From: Heligmosomoides polygyrus polygyrus
Lineage: Eukaryota; Nematoda; Chromadorea; Rhabditida; Heligmosomidae
Assembly: GCA_947396885.1 (NCBI GenBank)
Contig: OX377202.1
Span: 84,548,408-84,612,407, forward strand
Direction of reading: 5' to 3'
DNA length: 64,000 nucleotides
Below, piece by piece: positions 22,020 through 32,632 of this stretch (positions are counted from its first letter, which is position 1; every line of letters begins with the position of its first letter). The position numbers were made by a program, and so were the translations under genes. The notes under the pieces are model-generated. The model saw only the letters and a program-made list of their open reading frames with translations, had not been told where the DNA came from and did not search any database.

Positions 22020-22552
22020 GCCTGGGCTCAATATTCACGCAGGATGAGAAGTACGTATTCTAACTTAACCCTGCCAAGCAGCGAGTCTGGGTGAGGCCTG
22101 GTGAATTGTTACCGACCTTCGTTCGGCGAGATGTTCACGGCGAGAAGCACCTTCAGAGCTTTTGGGTCTGCGCCCATGGACCGGTGTACTGGAAGCTGTT
22201 TGCCAAAAGCACGACGATGGACTCCAAGGCCATGGTAAACGAAATAGAAGAGGTGGACCTGCGACTCGAACTTATTCAGTCGCAGCGCGTCAAGAAGGTC
22301 CTCCTCTTCGACAACGCCGCACCCCATCGGGAACAAGTAAGCACGGATAAGCTTGGCCAGCTGGGCTACGTTCACATGCTTCACCCACCATATTCGCTGG
22401 ACATCTCTCCATGCGACTACCACCACTTCTTGGGCCTACGGGATTTCCTGGTCAGAAGGGACACAAGAACCCAAGCAGTCCTTGACAACCATATCGAGCA
22501 GTTGATCAACACCAGGCTCAAGCAGTTCTGGAAGGATGGGACAGAAAGTTGA
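22020..22552 (+). pseudogene. Mariner 2 transposase, 3' half
   Basis: The remaining catalytic domain shows IFTQDEKYVF with the first aspartate, KKVLLFDNAAPHREQ with the second and YSLDISPCDYHHF with the third. There are 34 residues between the second and third (DD34D). A TAG-type break follows QDEKYVF at about 22054. The DNA-binding N-terminus is absent apart from a possible LRSYHFRPFQKHAK remnant near 21890. Sequence differs strongly from mariner 1, so this is a separate lineage. It is nonfunctional. Confidence 0.88.
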
Positions 22553-23020
22553 CTGAGCGATGGCAGCAAGGTCCTTGCCTTTAATGGCAAATACATTCCT
22601 CAGCATCGTTGAGTTGTAATTGAGTTATAAAGAGATAAAGATTTTTTTTCATTTTGTCTCATTACTTTTGGCCCCCCTAATAATATCTCGACTATGAGTT
22701 ACACGCACATACAAACAGGACGAGTTTTCGCGTTCAAGTCGTCATTCGCGAGTTACGTTCGCAGACATCTGAACGAGTTGGGTGTGGTCTTCATAATGTG
22801 TAGTTAATCGCAGAGCTCTCGAGGACGAGTTGCACGCGTAGACGAGTGCTGGACGACCTGTTGTGGGCGTGGTCCTGGCCAACTGGGCCGGTAGACCACT
22901 TCCTTTATAACGTCACTTCACTAAGTTACTGGCACAACCGAATGGCCGAGTTGCCGGAGACGAATTACACACTCATAAAAGTACTGGACGAGTTGTTATG
23001 GGCACGGCCACAGTGAGTAA

Positions 23021-23076
23021 GTTCTAAGTGAGGACTAACACGGGTTGCTTGTCTCGCGTTAGTCCTCACTCAGAAC
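23021..23076. other. Hairpin, 22-nt arms
   Basis: GTTCTAAGTGAGGACTAACA (from 23021) faces GTTAGTCCTCACTCAGAAC (to 23076), with two differences over 22 nt and a 12-nt loop. It lies within the GTGGGCGTGG array. It could be a small MITE, an RNA hairpin or a recombination scar. Confidence 0.6.
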
Positions 23077-23310
23077 TAACCCATCTTTGGCCTACAATCC
23101 GTGATGTGACGTGCATGGACACAAATAACTGGCCGAATTTTCGTGGGCGTGGTCTCAAAAAATTAAACTTACTTTGACTTTGTTTCCCAGCAGGTTTGCG
23201 ACCCACCATTTGAGCAATTTTAAGTAGCTAGCAGAGGCGAGAGTTGTCATGGACGAGTTACGCTCGACGACGTCTGGACGAGTTGTCACAGACGAGCATT
23301 ATGCCCAGCT

Positions 23311-23757
23311 ACATAGTAGGAAAGGCAGAGGTGTCTCCCAGCTTTAAAGAAAGACGGCAGAACAAGCTTTTTTCAGCGGCAGCTTGCTGGAGAGCTATGC
23401 TAATGCGAGCTCTGCCGAGGCATTTGCATCAACGCGAAAAGCAACAGCACTTTGGAGGTCTTCCAGAGGGAAAAAAGCCCGAATTAAGCCGTCATCGTCG
23501 TCGTGCCTAGTCACTATAGGCACCTAGTAACGGCTTCAGCAGAAGACCGCCGACACTCCGTCTTTTGTCTGCCATTCTGCTTCTGATTACTTCTGTTTTT
23601 ACGGTTTTTGTTAGCTTTCTCTAAACGTGTAGTTAGGCTAATATTAAGGTTCCCCTCTCCTACTCTACTTCACTTCAAGTCCGGTAAAAAAGCGCTCCAC
23701 CTTAATCAAGCTATTTATTCGTTAAATCATTGATCTATTTAATAATATTTATTTATT
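23311..23757. other. Unassigned DNA
   Basis: Nothing recognised; AT-rich toward the right. Confidence 0.3.
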
Positions 23758-24135
23758 TTATCACTTTCGCGTCGAATTGAACACCTTTCAAATCAAACTA
23801 GTCACTTATTAACTTTTTATCTTTTGGTACTAAAAAAATTGCCGCCTTTCTGCCTTTTGTAACAGGCTTCAAACCAATGTTTTAGTTTGGAATTTTAGAA
23901 ATTTTCAAACACTGGGGAATAGTAGGTGAATTAAAACTCCAAGGAAAATTATGCTAAAATTTCCTTTTGACAATAAATTGTTCTGTCCTTTTTGAAGAGT
24001 CTTTAGTTTAATATAGAAGAAGCTCATTTCGATTTAGAAGAGTTCGCTTTGATTTCAAAATCTTGGGCTAGCTTGAAAGAGTGCCCAATTTGACGAAAAA
24101 GGTGTCCAACTCGACGTGAAAATTGTGTATTTAGC
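23758..24135 (+). mobile_element. Foldback-like repeat D, copy 2 (internally deleted)
   Basis: The left side has GCGTCGAATTGAACACCTTT-type units. The right side has inverted units (GAAGAGTTCGCTTTGATTTC, AGAGTGCCCAATTTGACG) and ends CGTGAAAATTGTG. The middle shares GCCTTTCTGCCTTTTGTAAC with the copy at 49.9 kb. At about 375 bp it is much shorter than copies 3 and 4. Confidence 0.65.
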
Positions 24136-24238
24136 ACAAGTCAGTTAGGCAGCCTAGTGGCTCACCAACCTTCGTATGTGCGCGGTTTCCGCTCAAAATG
24201 GTAAAATCTTCGTGAAATTAGAAAACATCACTGGTTGT

Positions 24239-24298
24239 GCTACGGCGCTAGCCGGAGCCGACGCGCACTCGCAGATCTTTATCTTTATCTTTATCTTT
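24239..24298 (+). mobile_element. Short element: RTE 5'-like head plus (TTTATC)n tail
   Basis: GTGCTACGGCG..GCCGGAGCCGACGCGCACTCGCAGA is nearly identical to the 5' start of the RTE at 25892 (described in two pieces; the two differ by a few bases). Here it is followed directly by TTTATCTTTATCTTTATC, the same tail type as the SINEs. It could be a minimal retroposed derivative. Confidence 0.5.
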
Positions 24299-24814
24299 AT
24301 TGGGATATGTGAATCTATGCACATGCAATTGCGACCGACAAGAGCACATAGCGGTCGAGATTCCAAGACAACAACCCTGTGAAAAGAGTTTGAAGCAATT
24401 ACGAGGCAACGCGTATAAAAAGCAACGAAGAAGAAACAAATAACAAGAAACTAAAGAAAAGAAAGGAAACAATGCTGTCAAGTGACCCTGCCTCTGAGCA
24501 GAATGCGGGAAACGAAGAATATTTCAAAAACTTATTTATGATTTTTTGAAAGCCGAAAGTTTAGGAGGTATCTGAAAACTGTCAAGAAGTAGGAGAGGAA
24601 AAACAATGCTGTACGTCTCGGTTGCTAGAACACGGACTAGATCATGTTCCATCACTTACAGGTGTCTGAATATGATGAACTCGTTACTAGCCAAAAGTGA
24701 CAATCTTCTTAGTTTGTCGAAAAGTGCATTTAAAACGTTCGTTATGCGAAACGTCACCTTAGACCCGCATTAATCTTCCCGTTTTTTGCAAGGTTTATTT
24801 CGTTTCGGATGTGT
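24299..24814. other. Unassigned DNA
   Basis: Nothing recognised. Confidence 0.3.
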
Positions 24815-25610
24815 TCATTGTATAATATGTTGTTGCGTGTTGAATGAATGCTTTAAATAAATAAGTAAATAACGCTTACACAACTTGACGTATTCGCTCC
24901 CAGCCCTGCAGATGAAGTAGTTCGAACGAACTGAGGCCCTAGCCCTAGGGAGAAGCACTTCAAGTTTAGGCCCTCTGGTAATGGAGGGCTTGACTGGAAA
25001 GCATTGCTGCCGATCAACGTGTATTAGTCCATGCAGAATTTTGTAAACCAAGACCAAATCAAACTTTCTCCTTCTGAAGTCTAAAATTTCAATCCCAAGT
25101 TGGGAGTTCCTTTCCGCGCTACTAGGAATGGTCCTGTAATTGAATCTTCCTGAACGCAGGAACATTTTCCTGGTATAACTGTTTTGCACCCTTTCCAGAA
25201 GTTTCTTAGATTTTGTTTTGTTAGGAGTAATTATAGGAGTGCCATATTCCATCATAGGGCGCACATAAACTTTGTAAGCCCTAAGGAGAATTTGAAGATC
25301 GCTAGTAGAGAGACATCTGAATATATTGCACCCTCGCATGGCTTTTGCCAAACCCTGCGCATGGCTTTTGCCAAAACCTCTTTGCAATGTTTTTCAAAAT
25401 CAAGATTCTCGGTTACAAGAAAGCCCAAGTCGCACACTTCATTTGCATGCGAAATGTGATGGTCGCCAATTAAATAATCATTTTCATGTTGTTTTTACCA
25501 ATGTGCATAACCCTAGTTTTGTTCTTGGCCAACGGAAGCTCCCATATCTGAGACAATTCACAACATCTGAAATTGCTGGCTGGATCATTTCTTTAATCGT
25601 TCTTCTATAG
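24815..25610 (-). pseudogene. CR1/jockey-like LINE, C-terminal fragment
   Basis: Reading the minus strand, an eroded WELPLAKNKTRVMHIG block (near 25540) is followed by CDLGFLVTENLDFEKHCKEV, then AYKVYVRPMMEYGTPI, KLLERVQNSYTRKMFLRSGR, and LGIEILDFRRRKFDLVLVYK with ILHG. These match, block for block, the thumb and C-terminal region of the LINE at 3494-5886. A 21-bp duplication near 25336-25377 repeats a GCMKAMRR-like unit and shifts the frame. The RT catalytic core is absent, so this is a 5'-truncated copy. Confidence 0.85.
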
Positions 25611-25891
25611 AGTAGAGTAGCATATCGATATTGCTTTGTTGTTGTGAGCTCTAGCCCGCTAGCCTACACTGCGCGCGAATCACTAGTATCGTTATTGATT
25701 TGTCGATCGATATTTTCCCTTTCTGAGGTCTTATATATTCCGTACTTTTACCTCCTCTTTTCCTATTAATCGTTCTTCTATTGAGAAGCTCCATTCCATC
25801 TCTGCAGATACTCGATTGTAGGCGACAGGCCCTTGTGACCGACCGGCCGACGAACACCTACATGGTGTTTGATGTCTTATATTTTTCGAGA
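25611..25891. other. Unassigned, with ATCGAT motif
   Basis: GTCGATCGATATTTTCCC at about 25700 belongs to the ATCGAT family. Nothing else recognised. Confidence 0.4.
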
Positions 25892-28690
25892 TTGTGCTAC
25901 GGCGTCTGCGGGAGCCGACGCGCACTCGCAGAGCTCGGCGAGTGTGGAAGTATGCGAGGGTCCCTGATGCGAGGACGGCATCGGGGGACAGCTGTGCTAG
26001 TCCGAAAGTCCCGTAACGGAAGCAGGACCAGCGTAACAACGCTAAAGTGGGTACGTTGACGGGCCGCTCGCGCGAGTTGGTAGAAGCACTAGAGCGTAGA
26101 ACAGTTGATTTATGTGCGGTGCAGGAAACGAGGTGTTTCTGCCGCAAATCGAGGGGTATAGGACAAGGGTGTCGGAATAATCGTCTCCGAACGAATTCGT
26201 GACTCGATTGTAAGCGTCGAACGCTACGACGATCGGTTGATGAAGATCGTTGTCGCTGCGAAGGAGCGACTCTGTCAATTCTTCTCTGCGTATGCTCCTC
26301 AGACTGGTTGCTCCGATTAAGCCAAGGATGAGTTTTGGAGCCTGCTGGATGAGAAGACAGCATAGGTACCATCGAAAGATGTCATCATAGTCGCTGTTAA
26401 CCTCGCGATAGTGAACACCGTCTTCCGAAAACGCGACTTCCACCTCATGTCACAATATAGTGGGAGCTCCAACTCTCAGATAGACTTTATGCTTGTGAAG
26501 GATTGCGACCGAACTATTGTCATAGACGCGAAGATTGTGCCGTATGAGACGGTTGCACCACAGCATGGCCGCTGATCTGCACCTTTACGATCACCCCTCC
26601 GAGGCTGAAGCAGGTCGAGCGATGCGGTGCGGTGCTGCAAGAATCAAGTAATGGCGAATGAAAGAGAAGGAAGCAGCCGTGCTTGCTCGCGTGCGGTTAC
26701 CGACAATCACAACTGTCGGCGAAACTTGGAAGAGAGCAACCGACGCGATACGCCAAGCTGCAAGGTTGGAACTCGGAACTCTACGAAGCGTGGACGGCGC
26801 AAGGTCGACAAGCAGACATAGCTGTGGACGGACGATGTGAAAGCGAAGGTTCGAGAGAAGAAGTCGCTGTATCATGTGTTTCTCGGCGACAGAACACTCG
26901 ACAACTGGCAGGAGTATCAGAAGGCCAAGAAAGCTGCAAAAATAGCCATGGCTCTTGCGAGAGCCACTCATTATAGTGATGTCTACCGAAAGCTCGAGTC
27001 GCGCGATGGTGAGCGGTATTTGTACAGACTAGCTAATGGTAAGATCTGCCATCGCGAAACCGAGGATATTGAAAAGTTCTTTGGCATCAATGATGAGAGC
27101 GTCCATCTTCTGACAGACCGCAAAGAGACGCTGAAGCGATGGTTTCCACTATTGAATTTCCTCATCCGGCCATTCCTCTGTGGCTTCTGTTTACAGTCCT
27201 GTTTACAAGATCACCGTGGAGGAAACAGAAGCGGCTCTGAAGAAGATGAAGCCCGGTAAGACGACAGGGCCGGATTATCTGGCAGTCGATGTTTGGAAGT
27301 CGAAGCTCTGGTATCCTGCTGAGTGGTTGGCTGAGTTCTTCAACCAGGTGGTAAGGGAGAGGAAAGTACCGTAGTGTTCGCACAACAGTACAACGATTCC
27401 GATTTGGAAGAAGAAGGGCAGTCCTGCAGAGTACTCCAATTATCGTCCGATTCGCTTGCTTTCGCACAGCATGAAAATCTTCGAGCAAATCCTCGATAGT
27501 CGAGTTCGTGAAATCGTCAGGCTCTCCGACAACCAGTGCGGTTTTGTGTCTGGTTGTGGGACCATTGATGCTATACACGCCGCCCGACTCCTGGTGGAGA
27601 AGCATCGCGAGAAACAGAAGCCGGTGCATATAACCTTTCTCGACTTGGAGATGGCCTTCGATCGCCTACCGGGTGAGCTTATATGGTACGCCTTGCGACA
27701 ACACAACGTACCTGAGAAACTTATAGAGTGGGTGCGAATTCTCTACTCTTGTCCAAAGAGTCGAATTCAAGCTGCAGCTGGAACCTCAATGGAGTTTTCC
27801 ACCTCTGTTGGGGTGCACCAGGGTTCTGCGCTTTCTCCACTCCTCTTTGTTGTCGTCGTTACGCGAGATCTTCGGCAGCATGTTCCATGGACGACGCTTT
27901 TTGCTGGCGAAGATAAAGGTGATCTCGAGCGGCTGGTGCAAGCTTGGTGCGACCGCCTGGCGATGTTCGGACTTAAATTGGACGTCTAGAATACGGAGTA
28001 TCTTACGTAAACGAGTCCGGTTCCATTAAGATTAACAGTTCTGAGCGTACATGTACTGCGGTGCTTAAATACATGGGATCAGCAGTAGCATCGGATGGCA
28101 ATCTGATGATTGAAGTGAGTTCACGCGTGAGTGCAGCTTGGTCCAAGTGGCGCTCGTTGACTGGCGTGCTCTGCGATAGGAAGATACCAAAGCACATGAA
28201 GTCGAAGATCTACAGAGCAGTCGTCGGGCCGGTAGCGATATACGGCGCTGAGTGTTGGCCTGCGACCAAGGAAGTTGAAACGCGGCTTAGCGTTGTGGAG
28301 ACGAAGATGCTGCGCTGGACGGCTGGAGCCACGCGCATGGACCGCATTCGAAATGATGCTATTCGGCAGAATTTCGGTGTAGCACCGATAGCGGACAAGA
28401 TGCGCGAAGCTCGCAAGCGATGGTACGGCCACGTTCTGCGTGGGGAAGAAGACAGCGTCCGCAAGATAGGCCTTAAGTTGGTAGTGTCAGGAAAGCGGCC
28501 TAGAGGGCGCCCGAAGCAGCGTTGGTCCGATACGTTACACACGGACATGAAAGTAACTGGCGTCCACCCTGCTCAAGTGCAGGATAAGGAAAGATGGTGT
28601 CACCAGAAGAGCGGATCCCGCGACGAAGCGAGACAAACGCTGCAGAAGAAGCAGAGAAAGATCTGTACAGATCTCTGTTCCGCCCCAAGC
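25892..28690 (+). mobile_element. RTE-type retrotransposon, nearly full length but decayed
   Basis: The sequence runs from a GC-rich 5' region, through an endonuclease remnant (26035-26450), to the reverse transcriptase and C-terminal tail (26830-28690). No simple-sequence tail is seen. The 3' end runs into an ATCGAT motif and then the TTCGAA repeat. No target duplication was found. Confidence 0.85.
26035..28690 (+). pseudogene. RTE endonuclease-reverse transcriptase, disrupted
   Basis: Single-protein RTE layout. The endonuclease start is visible as GRSRELVEALERRTVDLCAV followed by QETR. RT blocks follow in several frames: ALKKMKPGKTTGPDYLAVDV (27235), NYRPIRLLSHSMKIFEQILD (27440), FLDLEMAFDRLP (27635) and GVHQGSALSPLLFVVV (27812). 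The C-terminal part is long and intact (28061-28640): LKYMGSAVASDG, KIYRAVVGPVAIYGAECWPA, RWYGHVLRGEEDSVRKIGLK, RPRGRPKQRWSDTLHTDMKV. There are many stops and frameshifts, and the endonuclease half is worst. The expected (F/Y)ADD catalytic motif is missing: the sequence passes from PWTTLFA straight to GEDKGDLERL, so a few codons including the aspartate pair have been lost. Confidence 0.88.
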
Positions 28691-28704
28691 GTTCTACTTC
28701 GTGC

Positions 28705-29040
28705 AAAAATGGATAGCATCGATATTGGTTCCTTTCTGATTCTCTGTCAATTCCGTATTTCTAACCGCATCCTCGTTTATCCACCAATTTATTCATTGAT
28801 TGATGAGCTTCGGTGTACTTCGAACTATAGTTGTGCTCTCGCAAAATTTTCGAATAATCGAATGCTTTCGAATACCGAAAATCTTCGAGCATTCGAATTT
28901 CGAATACATTCGAAAAACGTGATTTTTTAAACATTCGAATTCGAAAATATTCGAAAAACGAGATTTTTTGAACATTCGAATTCGAATATTGATTCGAATA
29001 TTCTATTCCAATACTCGAATATTTTCGAAAGGAACATTGG
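28705..29040. repeat. TTCGAATATTCGAA-rich repeat H, copy 1
   Basis: ATTCGAATTCGAATATTCG units alternate with AAAAACGNGATTTTTTGAAC from 28845 to 29030. The left border TTCGAACTATAGTTGTGCTC is nearly the inverse of the right border of copy 2. A lone ATCGATATTGG sits at 28718. Confidence 0.75.
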
Positions 29041-31880
29041 GTTACAGAAAGGAAAAAAAAACATAGCTGGTGCTTTGGTGGCAATGACCAATAGACGGTT
29101 TACCCTGACGTAGTAGAAAATTTACATTCGTTTGCAAAGCATTTAACAAAGTTTTAACGGAGTGATCTTTCCACCAAATTCTTCTATGCCTGAAAGGATG
29201 AAATATATTACGGGTTATCAAACCAAACAACACGTCCTTTAAAATTTAGTTATCTTTCCTGGTCGACTGATAAAAAGATTCCAAAGGCCATACCTTACCT
29301 TAGCCCAATAAAGGGTCATGTAAAATCGCACGGGATATAGCTGGTGAAGCGCTTACCTTTGGTTAGAATTACTGGGGGTTACATACGGGTATCCACCTTT
29401 TCGGCTTACCATGGGACCCCTTACCATGGAACCCCTGGAAACTCTCAATGAAACTATTTGCTTCATCGGAGACCAAGGTCATCATGATGGAGATCTTCGA
29501 AACCGGAAGGTGCCATCTGCTTCATCTTTTTATTCACATTACCTAAGAAACATAAAGTGTACATAAGAAGGAGCTTAGAGTTATGCGTATCCCGGAGAAG
29601 TGCTTGAGTGTTGTTTGTGCATTATTTTTGATGACATCGGAGAGTGCGGAAAGGTCTAAATGATTTCCGTAATTGAGAAAAGTGGTCGTCGAATAGATGT
29701 GTATATGTAATATAATAACTGCCTTCTCTACAGTGCTTACCTAACGATCGTTCAAGCCGAAAACTTGGCCGCAGTTGACCACAAAGTCAGACCCATAGTC
29801 AGCTCGGGCGTACGTTCCGACCAATAAAGTAGCATGGCCTGTTTCTTTTAAGTTTCTTTTAAGTTTCCTCAATGAGCGCTTCCGCGCAATAGCTTCAGCA
29901 TCACCCTTTTCATGGAACCGCCTACTTTAGTGCTCTTTGCGCCGCGTTTCAAAGTTTCAATAGTTTACAATAGGAATCATTTTCTTGCTCTACAGTCTGC
30001 ACCATGTAACAGATTGGGTTTTGTACAGCTGATAGATCCCAGGAGAACATATGCTGCGCAAAAAGGGAAAGTTTGTTATAGTTACCATACTATACAATAA
30101 AGCGCTAAGAGCTATTGATCGGCGCCGCGTAAAAATTAGACATAGAATAGGTGAGAAATCGGAGAAAGTTAGTCATAAAATAGCGAAAAATACCCAAAGG
30201 TCTTCTACGTGCTTGGGGATTCAGAAAGCGTGCCGAAGGCATCGTCTATCGTGTCTGGGAATCCAGAAAACGTGCCGTACTCGTCACCCAACGTGCATGT
30301 GGATTCAGAAGATACCGAAGTCGTCGTTCAACGTGACTGGCGACGCAGATATCGCCGACCATCACTTAACCGTCCGAGTATGATGTCGATGTTGAGAAGA
30401 GTAGTGGCGGTGGGGGGCGGGGGTTTTGTATGGCTTCATACCGCAAAACTACTCACGTGATATTAAGGAAGGTAGAGCAAGGCTGGAACATAACAAGGTT
30501 CTTAAATATTGGCTTTTTTACTGCTAGAGAGGAAAGAAAGCAGAATGAGCAGAGCAACTGGCTTGATGTGATTGTCCTTAACATTACCTTAGTGATACTG
30601 CAACATCGCGCGAAGCGAAGCGCGCAAGTGCGGGCACGCCGATAAGCTTGACGGATATATATTAAAGGCACCAATATTTTTGCCATTACTTTACATCAAG
30701 GACTGAAGAATTGTGGTGCCGCTTTTTTGCTGTCCTGCCGATATTTGAACAACAACATATCCCATGTGCGACATAAATGAAATGGACAAGTACTTTTGGG
30801 TTATAGACAGCCAATCCAGGACCAAGAAGAACATAACCGAGAAACATTGAGTGATCTGACTTCTTCCTGTCAATGCCTAAGACCACCTGAACGAAGCAAG
30901 TGTTTTACTAAGTGAAAATCAAAACCCAGCAAACAGAAGCAGAGTTTCTTAAGGAAAACTTCGCGATTAGATGTTTTCATGCTTCTGCGCTTTATAGGAT
31001 TGCAAGGAGAATTAATCTTGAGCAGCCTAACCTCTCCACTTCCTTGTATTGGTAGTCCTAATAAGTCCCCTAAGAGTGTGTAGATCAGCGATTGAACTAC
31101 TTGTTATAAGATTCAGGTTTCTAGTTACGCGTCTGAACAATAGCCGAAAAGCTCCAACCTATTAGGTGCTTGACGGATTAGTGTCCGAATCGTTGAGTAA
31201 TTTTGGAAAAACGATGATGGTCAGAGTGTTAGGAAACTCAGACTGATCAGCGTTACGACCTCGATCGGCACAGAAGCACATAAAAGAAACTACATCCTTT
31301 CTATAAACATTCGCTCCATCCAAATTGGCAGAAAGGCAGACCTAAGAAACTTTTTGCATGGACGTGTACACGGAAGGAAAAGGCGAGGCCTCACGGAAAT
31401 GGTCCCGAGAAAGTTGCTCTTAATGATCACGCTGTCCAAAAATATTCACCTAGATGCAAAGGGGAGCGGTTCGGAAAGGAAGCCCTACCCTTGTTTTGAA
31501 AAACCTCTTCATAGCGTTCTTTGTCTCATACGAAGTCAGAACCTCTGATCGGATGTGTCTGAGCAGTTGTAAAATCCGGTAGCTGTAATTGATCTATCAC
31601 CTAGAAATCTTATACCCACTAGCCCGCCTATATTATCGTCCCTACTGCACCCCAACTGTATGGTTTACTGCTCAGCTAGTAGTGAATGCAACTGCATCGC
31701 ATAGTAATCCTGATCTGCCAACCCTCGGGCGGCGAACATACCATGGAAAGAAGGCGGCCTCTGCACTTTAGGATTAAAAAGCAACTTGATGTGGAGAAAA
31801 AGCTCAGAAAGGCTACGATAGGATCACAGGACCTCGCAGTGAAGGTGGGAAATTTGGTTAATACTGGGTACACAAAACCC
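29041..31880. other. 2.8 kb unassigned DNA
   Basis: No coding region, repeat family or splice-bounded frame was recognised on either strand. It is the longest featureless stretch in the window and lies between the two TTCGAA repeats. Confidence 0.4.
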
Positions 31881-31883
31881 TTA

Positions 31884-32002
31884 GGCCTATGTTATACTTC
31901 GGCAAGGCTGTTGTCGGCAGCAAAGTTGAGCGCACTGCGTAGCACCCGTCAACACTGTCACCGACGTCGCCGACAACAGCGTCGCCAAAGTATAACATAG
32001 CC
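31884..32002. mobile_element. Harbinger-like palindromic MITE (119 bp)
   Basis: The ends GGCCTATGTTATACTTCGGC and (reverse complement) GGCTATGTTATACTTTGGCG pair over about 38 nt, including CTGTTGTCGGC. TTA flanks both ends (31881-31883 and 32003-32005). It shares the TATACTT end pattern with 6655-7084. Confidence 0.8.
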
Positions 32003-32005
32003 TTA

Positions 32006-32358
32006 ATGATTTCGGATCTATACTAGAAGTCCGGTATAGAGAACAAGAGATCAAGCAAAGTTCAATGGTGCAAAGATGGGGGCGAAAAAAGTCGTAGGCA
32101 GTGCCAAACAGAAAACTGGTTCCTGAGGTCCAATAGGAAAAGTTCGAATACGAATGAAAGTGTAAGTCCTTCTGTGAATAAAGCTGAAGGTTCAGCTTCT
32201 GATTCAGCTGTGCTTCTTGTTTCCTGTGTGGTGTTGTGGAAGAGGGATTAGGAGACTCACCATATATGGAGTGAAAGGGAGACGACGTGCTTACAATTTC
32301 TGGACTCTCAGCGCAAAACATCCATGCATCGGCTTAGCAAAACAATGCAGATCCTAAC
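32006..32358. other. Unassigned DNA
   Basis: The minus-strand frame at 31887-32321 starts here and runs into the MITE. It has no domain and is not called as a gene. Confidence 0.35.
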
Positions 32359-32632
32359 TTGCCTATTCGAATAGCATCCATTGAACATTCGAATAATTGT
32401 GTGTTTTTGGCAATTCTCGAATAATCGAATGGTTTCGAATACCTGCAATTTTCGAGCATTCGAATTTCGAATATATTCGAAAAACGCGACTTTTTGAACA
32501 TTCGAATTCGAATACATTCGAGAAACGCGATTTTTTGAACATTCGAATTCGAATATTCAAATTCGAATGAAAATCATTCGAATACCTATTCGAATAGGTC
32601 ATTCGAGCACAACTATACTTCGAACACATATT
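32359..32632. repeat. TTCGAATATTCGAA-rich repeat H, copy 2
   Basis: Same order of blocks as 28830-29035 in the same orientation. The right border GAGCACAACTATACTTCGAA is the inverse of the left border of copy 1. The two copies lie about 3.5 kb apart. Confidence 0.75.

Larger units (their letters stand above)
21608..22680 (+). mobile_element. Mariner transposon 2, internally rearranged
   Basis: The left end TTAGGGGG(n)CAAAAGTAATGAGACA pairs with the right end (reverse complement TTAGGGGGGCCAAAAGTAATG, then AGACA). TA flanks both ends (21606-21607 and 22681-22682). The 5' half of the gene is lost or rearranged, and a 154-bp element is inserted at 21657-21810. The left end carries a 13-G run. 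Confidence 0.9.
21041..23310 (+). repeat. Degenerate GTGGGCGTGG array
   Basis: Variants of GACGAGTTGTYGTGGGCGTGGTC recur at about 21054, 21118, 21239, 21510, 22838, 22985 and 23130. Shorter GACGAGTT pieces lie between them, often followed by a GGCCAACT or TTACACGC block. Spacing is mostly 100-150 bp. Mariner 2 (21608-22680) interrupts the array. Confidence 0.65.
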
